Origin: Sinorhizobium sp. A49
Lineage (GTDB): Bacteria; Pseudomonadota; Alphaproteobacteria; Rhizobiales; Rhizobiaceae
Assembly (NCBI RefSeq): GCF_002002725.1
Contig: NZ_MUNW01000092.1
Span: forward strand, 1-54,553
Reading direction: 5' to 3'
DNA length: 54,553 bases
Shown: piece by piece, positions 18,025 to 26,591 of the stretch
How the letters are laid out: the number at the start of each line of letters is the position of its first letter
How positions within the stretch are numbered: the first letter of the stretch is position 1
The notes under the pieces: generated by a model
What the model saw: the letters and a program-made list of their open reading frames with translations, nothing else
Told to the model about the DNA's origin: nothing
The model's database searches: none
Position numbers and translations under genes: made by a program

Positions 18025-18270
18025 CTATTCCTTTGTAGCAGCGCTACGTCTGTCGGCACCCGGCCAGTCGTTTACCGGCTCGTCAACATCATCTTCCGCC
18101 GGATCGGGATCACGCTCGCAGGCCTCCTGCCGCTTTGCCAGAACATCCTGCATGGTTGCAATAACGAACGCAGTTCCATGTCCTTGGCTTGCGAACTGGT
18201 CGATGATCTCAACAAGAAGAGCATCGAGCTTTTGAAACAGTCCTCCGTTACGTTCAGATCTTTCGGCCAT
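18025..18270 (-). CDS. Small acidic hypothetical protein, third gene of stress operon
   Basis: An 81-residue acidic protein: a helical first half (LFQKLDALLVEIIDQFASQG) followed by a charged, probably disordered tail (ERDPDPAEDDVDEPVNDWPG). There is no signal peptide and the family is not recognised. It lies 15 bases after the second gene of the operon and four bases before the fourth, so co-transcription is near certain. Confidence 0.6.
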   Translation of the reverse strand: MAERSERNGGLFQKLDALLVEIIDQFASQGHGTAFVIATMQDVLAKRQEACERDPDPAEDDVDEPVNDWPGADRRSAATKE

Positions 18271-18285
18271 TGTCCGGGCTCCTGT

Positions 18286-18531
18286 TCAGAGATCAGATCC
18301 ATGCTGTTGCCAATCCTTGTAGGGTGCCAGTAGCTGGCCGGGGAACCGACCCTCGATGGCCGTCTCTACCAGGGCGATTTTCGCGAAGACATCACTCGCG
18401 TCGCGTTTTTCGGAGGGAATGTCCGCGCTCTCCAATTCAAGCCTTTGCATGATCGCAAACAGTTCGTCGTTGCTCATTGCTTTGAGACGGTCGGAGAAGT
18501 CCTCGACATCAAAGTCTTGCTCGACAGGCAT
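18286..18531 (-). CDS. Small hypothetical protein, second gene of stress operon
   Basis: An 81-residue acidic, helical protein (DFSDRLKAMSNDELFAIMQR). The start MPVEQDFD is set by AAAGGAG nine bases upstream; an earlier in-frame ATG lacks such a site. The C-terminal half (KIALVETAIEGRFPGQLLAP) resembles the end of the fourth gene in tone but not clearly in sequence. No known domain. Confidence 0.6.
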   Translation of the reverse strand: MPVEQDFDVEDFSDRLKAMSNDELFAIMQRLELESADIPSEKRDASDVFAKIALVETAIEGRFPGQLLAPYKDWQQHGSDL

Positions 18532-18580
18532 TCCGTTACTCCTTTGAAGTTGCCTAGAATGCAACGCGGGGCATCCTCTC

Positions 18581-18772
18581 TCATGGCTTCGAGTTTCTTG
18601 ATCGGCGAATAGCCAGCATCAGCGTGTCGAGTTTCGATCGCATTGGCCCGAACCTCTTATAGAGCTGCAGAGCACGCTTGGCGCTCAGGTCATAAACCAT
18701 CGCGAATTCGTCGAGGCTGTAGATCTCGCAGTTTGGCGAGGATAGTTGCGTCGCGCGGTGGTGGGTTTCCAT
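18581..18772 (-). CDS. Small hypothetical protein, first gene of stress operon
   Basis: A 63-residue basic protein; the block SLDEFAMVYDLSAKRALQLY, then KRFGPMRSKLDTLM, is helical and looks DNA-binding-like, without a firm family match. The ATG at 18772 lies only nine bases past the -10 element of the EcfG promoter. If this start is right the mRNA is almost leaderless; otherwise translation begins at an internal codon. It heads the four-gene operon. Confidence 0.55.
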   Translation of the reverse strand: METHHRATQLSSPNCEIYSLDEFAMVYDLSAKRALQLYKRFGPMRSKLDTLMLAIRRSRNSKP

Positions 18773-19133
18773 GAATGAGCAACGCTGGAGCTGCTCGACT
18801 GTTCCAGCAGGGTTGCGGAAATTCCGTCGCCTATGATCCGACGGCCGCCCGCAACGGCAGTTCGCCGCGACCGTATTCGACATCCCGCAGGGCAAACCAA
18901 ACCGGCCAAGTTGCGCGCAAACGCGTCCGCAAAGCGATGCCCATGGGTAGGCTTTACGCTGGTGAAGCATTTCAAGGCAAGCGGCGGTGAAGTGAGATGG
19001 ATGGTTTCTGCCGATGCATAATTTCGCAACTCCGTATCGGTTTTGGAGTAGAATTATGCGGTGATTGAAAGGGCTGTGGTGTTCCGTGCACTCCGAAATC
19101 GACGTGCGGCGCTGCAGACGGAAGGTGAAGCCA
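18773..19133. other. Divergent intergenic region
   Basis: Apart from the EcfG promoter at 18781-18805 nothing coding or structured was found. The ribosome-binding site of the next gene (GAAGGTGAAG) lies at its right end. Confidence 0.4.
18781..18805 (-). promoter_or_regulatory. EcfG (general stress sigma factor) promoter
   Basis: On the minus strand GGAAC (18805-18801), a 16-base spacer and CGTT (18784-18781) match the EcfG consensus exactly. It drives the four small genes at 18772-17754. The -10 box lies nine bases from the first ATG. Confidence 0.75.
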
Positions 19134-19598
19134 ATGAAAAGGTTTGCAATCGTTGCTCTGTCGCTTGCGACTGCGCTGACAGGCGCTCCGCCGGCGGTGG
19201 CGTTTCCGGCAATTTCTGCGCCGAGGATTGAAGCGCCGCAATCTCAACTGGTTCAGTATCGCCGATATGGCGGTTATCGAGGGGGCTACTATCATGGTCA
19301 TCACAACGGTGGCGATGATTGGGCCTGGGCACTAGGGGGGCTTGCCGCTGGCGCAGTTATCGGCGGACTGTTGGCGCAACCCCGATACTATGGCCCGAGC
19401 TACTACGAACCTGACTACTACGGCCGGACCTACTATCGGCCGCGCTATTACGCGCCACGCTATTCCCGTCAAGTCTACTACGGCGGCGGCACACACACGC
19501 GCTGGTGTTACTCGCGATACCGCTCCTATAGGGCCTACGACAACTCGTTCCAGCCATATCACGGCCCTCGACAAGCATGCGTCTCGCCGTACTATTGA
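19134..19598 (+). CDS. BA14K-like exported Gly/Tyr-rich protein
   Basis: A 154-residue protein with a Sec signal peptide ([20 protein letters not shown]). A tyrosine/glycine/histidine-rich linker follows ([15 protein letters not shown]), then a single hydrophobic glycine-zipper helix ([15 protein letters not shown]) and a Tyr/Arg-rich stretch. The C-terminal block [16 protein letters not shown], then [10 protein letters not shown], has the two conserved cysteines and the RYRSYD-type motif of BA14K-family proteins, described as lectin-like in Brucella. The start at 19134 is chosen for the GAAGGTGAAG site. It is immediately followed by LysR copy 3. Confidence 0.8.
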   Translation: MKRFAIVALSLATALTGAPPAVAFPAISAPRIEAPQSQLVQYRRYGGYRGGYYHGHHNGGDDWAWALGGLAAGAVIGGLLAQPRYYGPSYYEPDYYGRTYYRPRYYAPRYSRQVYYGGGTHTRWCYSRYRSYRAYDNSFQPYHGPRQACVSPYY

Positions 19599-19645
19599 CC
19601 GCGGGGGTGAGAGGCGCGAGGTCGTCCGGCTCATTACGCGTGGGC

Positions 19646-20390
19646 GGTTTCGCGCCGAGAAAGGTCGAACTGACCAGGGCAGGAGAGATCTACTACGATC
19701 GCTGCGTGAGGCTCCTGGCCGATGTCGATCTGTCAGCCGAGGTGGTGCCGCTCGGTTGCCGGCAAGGCCAGGCGCAAGATCAAGATCGGAACCGTCTATC
19801 CGGCAACGATCAATCTGCTGCCGGCGTTCCTGGCCCGCATCGGCCGCAAATATCCCGACATCGAGCTGCATATCATGAGTGGTTCGACCAACGACCTCAT
19901 CCGAGGGCTGGAGAACGGCCAGATCAATCTCGGCTTCATCCGTCCGGTCGAAAACATCGGCTCGCTCAGGTTCTTCTCGATCGCGCATGAGCGCTATCTG
20001 CTGGCGGTGGAGAAGACGAGCGCGCTGCTTGCCCGTAGCGAGATCGGCATCGAGGATCTGGGGCGAAGATCATCTCGTTCTCGCTGCAGAACCTGTCATA
20101 TACCGATCGATATTTCGCGGAGAAGTTCGAAGAGCACGATCTGTCGAAGAGCGTCGCCTATACCTGCGCCGACACCTTCTCGTTGGTGTCCTTGGTCTCG
20201 GCCGGCGTTGGCATCGGCGTTGCTCCGGAATGGACGCTGGATCTGCCGAACCGCAATTTCGAGCTGAGGAAGGTGCGGGGCGTCGACTGCAGGATTAGCT
20301 TGGCGTCGCCTGGTCGAAGGACGATCCGAAGGCTGCCCGCGACGATATCGTCGACATCGCAAGTCGCTGGTCAGGGCGGGATGGTGAGGA
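19646..20390 (+). pseudogene. LysR-type regulator fragment, copy 3
   Basis: The longest of three related fragments. It starts at the tail of the DNA-binding domain (RKVELTRAGEIYYDRCVRLL) and continues through KIKIGTVYPATINLLPAFL, GLENGQINLGFIRPVENIG and VGIGVAPEWTLDLPNRNFEL to the shared 3' end. Frame breaks occur near 19755, near 20060 (bases missing after IGIEDL) and near 20300. The first about 55 codons, with the helix-turn-helix, are missing. Confidence 0.85.
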
Positions 20391-20515
20391 GCGGTCTATT
20401 CACACGCTATCGACCAAGTGACGCTCTTTGGGGCGAGTTCGGGCTTGCACGCCACTACTTGCGCCCGGCTGGAAGCTTCCTATCTCTTATGCCATCCTCG
20501 ACATGGAGCCTCGAG

Positions 20516-20692
20516 ATGGATCAGCTCTCAACGAATGTCTTTTCCGTTCCCGAAATCGAAGTCATCCCGCCAGAGCACGAGGAAGGTGACTTGGGAAACG
20601 CGATGATATGCCTCTGTTGTCAGAAGAAACGGTCGGCCTCGTGGATGGACGCCGACGGTTGTGGCATTTGTGACGAGTGCCTGGCGCCATGA
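20516..20692 (+). CDS. Small CxxC-x(n)-CxxC protein
   Basis: A 58-residue frame starting MDQLSTNVF after GGAG. The C-terminal half has ICLCCQKK and CGICDECL, that is, paired cysteines spaced like a small zinc ribbon (residues about 33-55). The N-terminal half is acidic. No family is recognised. It lies between LysR copy 3 and the LacI remnant and has no partner. Confidence 0.5.
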   Translation: MDQLSTNVFSVPEIEVIPPEHEEGDLGNAMICLCCQKKRSASWMDADGCGICDECLAP

Positions 20693-20835
20693 CGCAGTCG
20701 GCGTCCGAGCTGTCGTCTGCGTTTCTGGCGAAGTTCTAGGGTAAGGCGCTTGCAGAGCTTCCGGTGGGCTACGGCACGGGATATTCCAGGGCCACCGATG
20801 GCGCGCGACCGTCCAGTTCTGATGGCGCCGAATGT

Positions 20836-21067
20836 CTAAGCGGGCGCCGCGGCCACGGAGGTGCGCTCGACGACTTCCGTCTTCAAGACGACGCGCGTCG
20901 CCTCCGCGCTGTTTCCGTTAATCCGCTCGACCAATAGCTTGGCCGCCGCTTCGCCAAGGCCGTAGACGGGCTGGCGCACGACCGTGACGGGCGGTGTCGT
21001 GACGGACGTCCAGTCCGCGTCGTGAAACGACACCAGCGACAGGTCGTTTGGAATGGTGAGGCGAGTG
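20836..21067 (-). pseudogene. LacI-family regulator, C-terminal remnant
   Basis: About 75 codons from LTIPNDLSLVSFHDADW through TTPPVTVVRQPVYGLGEAA to the stop match the end of the LacI/PurR effector-binding domain. Everything upstream (helix-turn-helix and most of the sugar-binding fold) is missing, and no start or ribosome-binding site is present. Confidence 0.8.
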
Positions 21068-21143
21068 CGAGGGGCGAGATGTAGTGACGGTTCACGAGTT
21101 CACTCCTGTCGCTTGTGGGTGGTTTTGGTGGGAATGATGAGTT

Positions 21144-22919
21144 TCAGCCGAACGTGAAAGCGTAGGCTTCGACGCCCGGATCAAGGAAACGGACTTCAAA
21201 TGTCCGCTCTTCCACCTCGCCGGACTGGCGGACGAGTTGGTAGAGCCTGGTGGAGGTTATCGTGCCGTGGCCGTCAGCATTGGTATCCGCACCATGATCC
21301 GACCCAGGCGCTTTGCCGTCGATCGTTACCTGGAAGCGAATGGGTTTGCCGGTGGCGCCGGGGCCGAGCACCAGATGCAGGTCGCGCGCGCTGAAGCGAT
21401 AGACGATGCTGCCATCCGGCTGCTCCAGCACGGCGTGTTCAGCGGCAATCGACCATGTTCCGGAGAGGCCCCATTCATTCAGGCCCGGTTGCTCGACTGA
21501 ATATGCGTTGGCGGCGTCGGCAACCAGGCCTTCCGGAGAGACGAAGCCCACGGCGCGCTTGTAGCCAATATAGCTCTCGCCGGAGCGGATGTTCTTAAGG
21601 TCGGGGCTCGCCTCGGCACCTTTGGCATCAGGCGTCACCGGTGTTGTTGTCGCCATCTCGTTGCCGGCTTCGCGCAGCAGGTCCTGGATTGCCTGCTCGG
21701 TCTGGCGATAGTTGCCCTCACCGAAGTGATGGTAGCGGATCTGGCCCTTTGCATCGATCAGGTAGTGTGCCGGCCAGTAGCTGTTTTCAAACGCGCGCCA
21801 GATCTTGTAGTCATTGTCGATCGCAACCGGATAGTCGATCTTGAAGTCTTCGATCGCCTTTCTGACATTGTCGATCTTCTTCTCGAAGGCGAATTCCGGG
21901 GCATGCACGCCGATCACGACGAGGCCCTGATCCTTGTATTTTTCGGCCCATGCGCGGACGTAGGGCACGGTGCGGATGCAGTTGATGCAGGAATAAGTCC
22001 AGAAGTCGATGAGGACGACCTTGCCGCTAAGCTGTTCCGTCGTCAGTGGCGACGCGTTCAGCCATTCTACTGCGCCAGTCAACGACGGCGCTCCGCCCTC
22101 GAAAGGCAAATTGCTGCGGAACGGCTGTGCTGTAGCACTGACAGCAGAAATAGTGTCCTTGCTGGCAACCTCGGATGAAGCGTCGTTTGCAGCCTTGTCG
22201 TGCAACTGGTCAATCACAGTCTGTTCGAAGACGGCTGTGCTCGCATAGGAAAGCCGCGCCAGAAGGCCGGTGTCGAGGCCAAGAGCAATGACGGCAACAC
22301 CACCCAGAACCGCGGCACCCAGCCCTTGGCGAATACGCTCGCTGACGCCGAGCGACCGCTTCATGCCGGCAAACAACTTGCCGCCGATGAGGAGAGCGAC
22401 GGCAAGCGATGTCGCGGCCCCAGCAGCATAGGCGACGAGCAAAAATGTCGTTTGAAGGTTGGCGCCATTTAACGCCGCGCCCGTCAGCACAAGACCGAGG
22501 ATCGGCCCGGCGCAGGGCGCCCAAAGAAGCCCCGTTGCAATGCCGAGGATAAAGGAACTCGCCGCAGTCGGAACTGACCCGGACTTTCCTGACGCGTTCA
22601 ACAGCCTATTGCCGAATTCGACGACAGGCTGGGTGATGATGCTCGCAACGCGTGGAGACAATAGGCTGACCCCGAAGACGGCGAGCAACAGAATTGCGGC
22701 GAGACGCCCGTATTCATTGGCGTCTATCGCCCAGTTTCCGCCGACTGCTGCAAGCGTCGCAACCATTGCAAAAGTCACGCTCATGCCAATCAGCATGGGC
22801 AGCGTGCTCCGCAGAAAAGGCTGTCCCGCGCGGGCAAAGACGAAGGGGAGTATTGGAAGGATGCACGGGCTGAGGATTGTCAGCGCCCCTCCGAGATAGG
22901 CAATGATGAGAAGTGTCAT
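21144..22919 (-). CDS. dipZ: CcdA-thioredoxin fusion protein (DipZ-like)
   Basis: A 591-residue inner-membrane thiol-disulfide protein. Residues 1-225 form a CcdA/DsbD-type domain with several membrane helices and the paired cysteines Cys19 (LSPCILPILP) and Cys136 (WAPCAGPILG), which carry reducing power across the membrane. Residues about 270-420 are a periplasmic thioredoxin-like domain with C311-INC-314 (FWTYSCINCIRTVPY). The C-terminus (about 455-591) is a beta-rich DipZ domain. It should supply electrons to oxidised periplasmic thiols. It is divergent from a Tat-exported hydrolase gene and lies near a two-component system and ohr, a redox context. Confidence 0.9.
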   Translation of the reverse strand: MTLLIIAYLGGALTILSPCILPILPFVFARAGQPFLRSTLPMLIGMSVTFAMVATLAAVGGNWAIDANEYGRLAAILLLAVFGVSLLSPRVASIITQPVVEFGNRLLNASGKSGSVPTAASSFILGIATGLLWAPCAGPILGLVLTGAALNGANLQTTFLLVAYAAGAATSLAVALLIGGKLFAGMKRSLGVSERIRQGLGAAVLGGVAVIALGLDTGLLARLSYASTAVFEQTVIDQLHDKAANDASSEVASKDTISAVSATAQPFRSNLPFEGGAPSLTGAVEWLNASPLTTEQLSGKVVLIDFWTYSCINCIRTVPYVRAWAEKYKDQGLVVIGVHAPEFAFEKKIDNVRKAIEDFKIDYPVAIDNDYKIWRAFENSYWPAHYLIDAKGQIRYHHFGEGNYRQTEQAIQDLLREAGNEMATTTPVTPDAKGAEASPDLKNIRSGESYIGYKRAVGFVSPEGLVADAANAYSVEQPGLNEWGLSGTWSIAAEHAVLEQPDGSIVYRFSARDLHLVLGPGATGKPIRFQVTIDGKAPGSDHGADTNADGHGTITSTRLYQLVRQSGEVEERTFEVRFLDPGVEAYAFTFG

Positions 22920-23241
22920 CGTCGTTTCCTTGAAACCGGTTGGTCGGGTTCTGGACGGCGAAGGGGCACGACCAGCAACAGGGCCAATCTGGTCGGAGCG
23001 ACGTATCCAGGATGTGTCCGGCTTCCATCTGAAATGTACCGCAGTGTAGGACCATGCCTATGCACGACACAGTGATACAAATCGCTGGCAAGCCGCCTAG
23101 GCTGGTGCTGGTTGATTGTATCAGACTGTATCGAAGCCGCCGGAGGCTACATCCGCATTCAATTCCGGGCTTGACGGGACACATGCGGGATACGTGGAGG
23201 CGGCTTTCTTCTGATCAGAACCAAATGAGATGGAGAGAACG
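22920..23241. other. Divergent promoter region, dipZ / hydrolase
   Basis: Holds the dyad and the operator-like motif at 23073-23133. No coding sequence was found. Confidence 0.5.
23073..23133. promoter_or_regulatory. Dyad and TetR-operator-like motif
   Basis: TGATACAA (23073-23080) and TTGTATCA (23116-23123) are perfect inverted arms 35 bases apart. The first lies in TGATACAAATC, an 11-mer that also occurs in front of the TetR gene at 47354. The sequence at 23118-23133 ends CTGTATCG, like the operators at 47165-47215. Confidence 0.4.
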
Positions 23242-24282
23242 ATGCCCCCTGAATTCAATCCCCAGCGCCGCCGCTTCTTCGGTATCGCCGCAATGACCGT
23301 GGCCGCCGCCGAATTCGGCATGGGTGCAATCGCCAATGCCAAGGCACCCGCGGCGTCCCTGGCCGTCGCCAAGGCAGGAGGTCATACGGCGTTTGCAGCG
23401 CTCAAGCAGATCAAGGCAGGTGTCCTCGATATCGGATATGCAGAAGCCGGACCAGCGGATGGTCCCGTTGTCCTGCTCGTTCACGGCTGGCCGTATGACA
23501 TCCATAGCTATGTTGATGTCGCGCCGATCCTGGCTGATGCAGGATACCACGTGCTCATTCCCTATCTGCGTGGCTACGGCACGACGCGCTTCGTTTCAGA
23601 CGAGACCCCACGAAACGGCCAGCAAGCGGCGCTGGCTGCCGACATGATCGCCTTCATGGATGCACTCGGCGTCGAAAAGGCGATCCTGGGCGGGTATGAC
23701 TGGGGCGCGCGCACCGTCAACATCATGGCGGCTCTCTGGCCGGACCGCTGCCAGGCAATGGTTTCCGTCAGCGGTTATCTCATCGGCAGCCAGGCGGCCA
23801 ACCGCAAGCCGCTTCTGCCGGCCGCGGAACTCTCCTGGTGGTACCAGTTCTACTTCGCCACCGAGCGGGGACGGCTCGGCTATGCCGCCAACACGCACGA
23901 GTTTGCAAAGCTCATCTGGCGGACGGCATCGCCCACCTGGACGTTCGACGACGCGACTTTCAACCGATCGGCCGCCGCCCTCGATAATCCGGACCACGTG
24001 GATATCACCATCCATAATTATCGCTGGCGGCTTGGCCTCGCCGAAGGGGAAGCGGCATACGATGCCTTAGAGAAGCAGCTTGCGATTGGGCCGGTGATTA
24101 CTATTCCGACGATCACCATGGAAGGCGATGCCAATGGTGCGCCCCATCCGCAGCCATCGGCCTATGCAAAGAAGTTCTCGGGGAGATATGAGCACAGAGA
24201 CGTAGCGCGTATCGGGCATAATCTGCCGCAGGAAGCGCCAGAGGCATTCGCTCAGGCTATCATCGATGTGGCGAAGTTCTGA
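23242..24282 (+). CDS. Tat-exported alpha/beta hydrolase (epoxide hydrolase-like)
   Basis: A 346-residue protein. The N-terminus QRRRFFGIAAMTVAAAE is a twin-arginine signal. The alpha/beta-hydrolase fold begins near residue 60: oxyanion motif HGWPYD (81-86), nucleophile Asp153 in GGYDWGAR (the G-x-D-x-G elbow of epoxide hydrolases and dehalogenases) and a catalytic His near the end (RIGHNLPQEAPE). The start MPPEFN is set by GGAGAGAACG. The substrate is unknown; exported relatives often act on epoxides or halogenated compounds. It precedes the two-component system by 88 bases and could be in the same transcript. Confidence 0.82.
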   Translation: MPPEFNPQRRRFFGIAAMTVAAAEFGMGAIANAKAPAASLAVAKAGGHTAFAALKQIKAGVLDIGYAEAGPADGPVVLLVHGWPYDIHSYVDVAPILADAGYHVLIPYLRGYGTTRFVSDETPRNGQQAALAADMIAFMDALGVEKAILGGYDWGARTVNIMAALWPDRCQAMVSVSGYLIGSQAANRKPLLPAAELSWWYQFYFATERGRLGYAANTHEFAKLIWRTASPTWTFDDATFNRSAAALDNPDHVDITIHNYRWRLGLAEGEAAYDALEKQLAIGPVITIPTITMEGDANGAPHPQPSAYAKKFSGRYEHRDVARIGHNLPQEAPEAFAQAIIDVAKF

Positions 24283-24370
24283 TGGGAGGGGGGCCGCGAG
24301 AAACCGCTTTACTCGCGGCAGCCCACACGGAACTAATGTCGCGTGAGTGCGAATGTTTGAAGGGCCAGAG

Positions 24371-25111
24371 ATGGAGCATGTCGACCACATTCTGATTGTT
24401 GATGACGACCGCGAAATTCGCGAGCTCGTATCGAGCTATCTTAAGAAGAACGGTCTTCGGACGACGGTTGCTGCCGACGGCCGTCAGATGCGTAGTTTCC
24501 TGGAAACAAGCACGGTCGACCTGATCGTGCTCGACGTGATGATGCCGGGGGATGACGGGCTGGTGCTGTGCCGCGAACTGCGCGCCGGTAAACACAAGTC
24601 GACGCCGGTCATCATGTTGACGGCGCGCGACGATGAGATGGACCGGATCATCGGGCTCGAAATGGGCGCCGATGATTATCTGCCGAAGCCGTTTGCGGCG
24701 CGCGAGCTTTTGGCCCGCATCAAGGCGGTGCTGCGGCGCACGCGTATGCTGCCGCCGAACCTGCAGATCAGCGAGGCCGGGCAATTGTTGACGTTTGGCG
24801 ACTGGCGGCTCGACACGGTCGGTCGGCATCTTCTTGACCGGGACGGAACGGAAATAGCTTTGAGTGGCGCCGAATACCGGCTGTTGCGAGTGTTCATCGA
24901 TCATCCGCAACGCGTGCTCAATCGCGACCAGATCCTGAACCTCACACAGGGCCGCGATGCCGAACTGTTCGACCGCTCGATCGACCTTCTGGTCAGCCGC
25001 CTGCGCCAGCGGCTTGGCGATGATGCGCGCGAGCCGACCTATATCAAGACGGTGCGGGCCGAAGGCTATGTGTTCTCTGTGCCGGTCGAAATCTCGGTGC
25101 CCAGGACATGA
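24371..25111 (+). CDS. OmpR-family response regulator
   Basis: A 246-residue regulator. The receiver domain has the acidic cluster IVDDDRE (residues 9-15), phospho-acceptor Asp55 in IVLDVMMPG and Lys in DDYLPKPFAARELL. A winged-helix domain at about 145-240 (SGAEYRLLRVFIDHPQRVLN, then RSIDLLVSRLRQRLGDD) binds DNA. The start MEHVDHIL has GAAGGG about nine bases upstream; ATG 24347 is also in frame. The stop overlaps the kinase start (ATGA). Confidence 0.93.
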   Translation: MEHVDHILIVDDDREIRELVSSYLKKNGLRTTVAADGRQMRSFLETSTVDLIVLDVMMPGDDGLVLCRELRAGKHKSTPVIMLTARDDEMDRIIGLEMGADDYLPKPFAARELLARIKAVLRRTRMLPPNLQISEAGQLLTFGDWRLDTVGRHLLDRDGTEIALSGAEYRLLRVFIDHPQRVLNRDQILNLTQGRDAELFDRSIDLLVSRLRQRLGDDAREPTYIKTVRAEGYVFSVPVEISVPRT

Positions 25112-26427
25112 GTATGGGCAGCAGGTCCCGTTTCGACTGGTGGCCAACGACATTGCGCTCGCGATTGTTCCTGATCCTTTTTGCCGGACTGGCGGTTGCC
25201 TACGGCCTGTCCTTCAGCATTCTTTTTGCCGAGCGTTACATGTCGGCCAAGGCCGTCATGCTCGGAACGTTGGAAAGCGATCTGGCAACGTCGATCGCTG
25301 TTCTCGACCGTCTTCCCGCCAACGAGCGGCCCGATTGGCTGGATCGCCTGAGCCGCGGCAGCTACCGTCTTGTTCTGGGGCCTGGGCTTCCCGGTGTGCC
25401 GGATCTGTCGGGTCGTGGTGCCGAGATCGCGGACCGGATAGGCCAGGCGGCTGGCAACAGGTTTCCGATCCGCGTCGAAGCCATTCCGGGCGACCACATG
25501 CGTCTGCAAGGGCATCTAACGCTGTCGGACGGTTCACCGTTGACGATCGATGTGACCCCGCGCGGGGTGATGCCCTTGGCCGAATGGCTGCCTTATGTCT
25601 TCGCGGCACAGATGGTTCTGCTCATCCTCTGCACTTGGTTTGCGGTGCGCCTCGCAATTCGTCCGCTGGGCGCTCTCGCAGCCGCTGCAGAGGCGCTCGA
25701 TCCCGGCAAAAAAGGTTCTCCCTTGAACGAGGGGGGGCCGAGCGAGGTTGCTCATGCGGCGCGCGCCTTCAACGCCATGCGTGATCGTATCGCCCATTAC
25801 CTGGAAGAACGTGTGCAGATTCTCGCGGCAATCTCGCATGATCTGCAGACGCCGATCACGCGCATGCGGCTTCGCGCCGACATGGCGGACGATAGTGCCG
25901 AAAAGGACAAGCTGATCAGCGACCTGCGCGAAATCGAGCGGCTTGTGCAGGACGGAATTGCCTATGCGCGCAGTTCGCACGGCAATGGCGAAAAAAACGC
26001 GCGCATCGATCTTGCATCCTTCATCGACAGCATCGCCTACGATTATCAGGACACCGGAAAGGCGGTTTCGGTAACCGGCATCGTTCAAGGGACTGCCCTG
26101 ACCAAACCGCACGCATTGCGGCGTATCCTGACCAATTTCATCGACAACGCACTCAAGTTTGCCGGTGCGGCCGAGATCGGCGTGGAACGATCAGGTGCGG
26201 GAAAGATCGTCATCACGGTCACGGACCATGGACCGGGCATTCCCGACGACAAGCTGGAGGCTGCCATGCAACCTTTCTACAGGATCGAGACCTCCCGCAA
26301 TCGGGATACAGGAGGCACGGGGCTTGGGCTGGCCATCGCACAGCAGCTTGCCGTCTCGTTCGGTGGAGAAGTGCGGATCTACAATCGCCCCGGTGGCGGG
26401 CTTGCGGCAGAGATATCTCTGCCCTGA
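25108..26427 (+). CDS. EnvZ/OmpR-type sensor histidine kinase
   Basis: A 439-residue kinase. Membrane helices at about 17-40 and 160-183 bracket a periplasmic sensor of about 120 residues. A HAMP linker follows (residues 180-235), then the dimerisation domain with phospho-acceptor His244 in AAISHDLQTPITRMRLRAD. The ATPase domain has NFIDNALKFAG (N-box), DHGPGIPD and GTGLGLAIA. It is coupled to the response regulator by a four-base overlap. The neighbouring genes (hydrolase, ohr, dipZ) suggest a periplasmic redox or electrophile signal; this is inferred from context only. Confidence 0.92.
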   Translation: MSMGSRSRFDWWPTTLRSRLFLILFAGLAVAYGLSFSILFAERYMSAKAVMLGTLESDLATSIAVLDRLPANERPDWLDRLSRGSYRLVLGPGLPGVPDLSGRGAEIADRIGQAAGNRFPIRVEAIPGDHMRLQGHLTLSDGSPLTIDVTPRGVMPLAEWLPYVFAAQMVLLILCTWFAVRLAIRPLGALAAAAEALDPGKKGSPLNEGGPSEVAHAARAFNAMRDRIAHYLEERVQILAAISHDLQTPITRMRLRADMADDSAEKDKLISDLREIERLVQDGIAYARSSHGNGEKNARIDLASFIDSIAYDYQDTGKAVSVTGIVQGTALTKPHALRRILTNFIDNALKFAGAAEIGVERSGAGKIVITVTDHGPGIPDDKLEAAMQPFYRIETSRNRDTGGTGLGLAIAQQLAVSFGGEVRIYNRPGGGLAAEISLP

Positions 26428-26591
26428 CGAATGCTAGGTCTTGCGGGGAGTTTGAATGAAAAGGCAGTCGGGCCTGCCGGTGCTACTCTCCGATACAATT
26501 ACGACCTTTTCTAAAACACGCCGGATACGTAGGGCTGGCAAAACGCTCCCGTCAACAACGTCGCTGAACGCGGCAGATAGAGGAGTAAACT

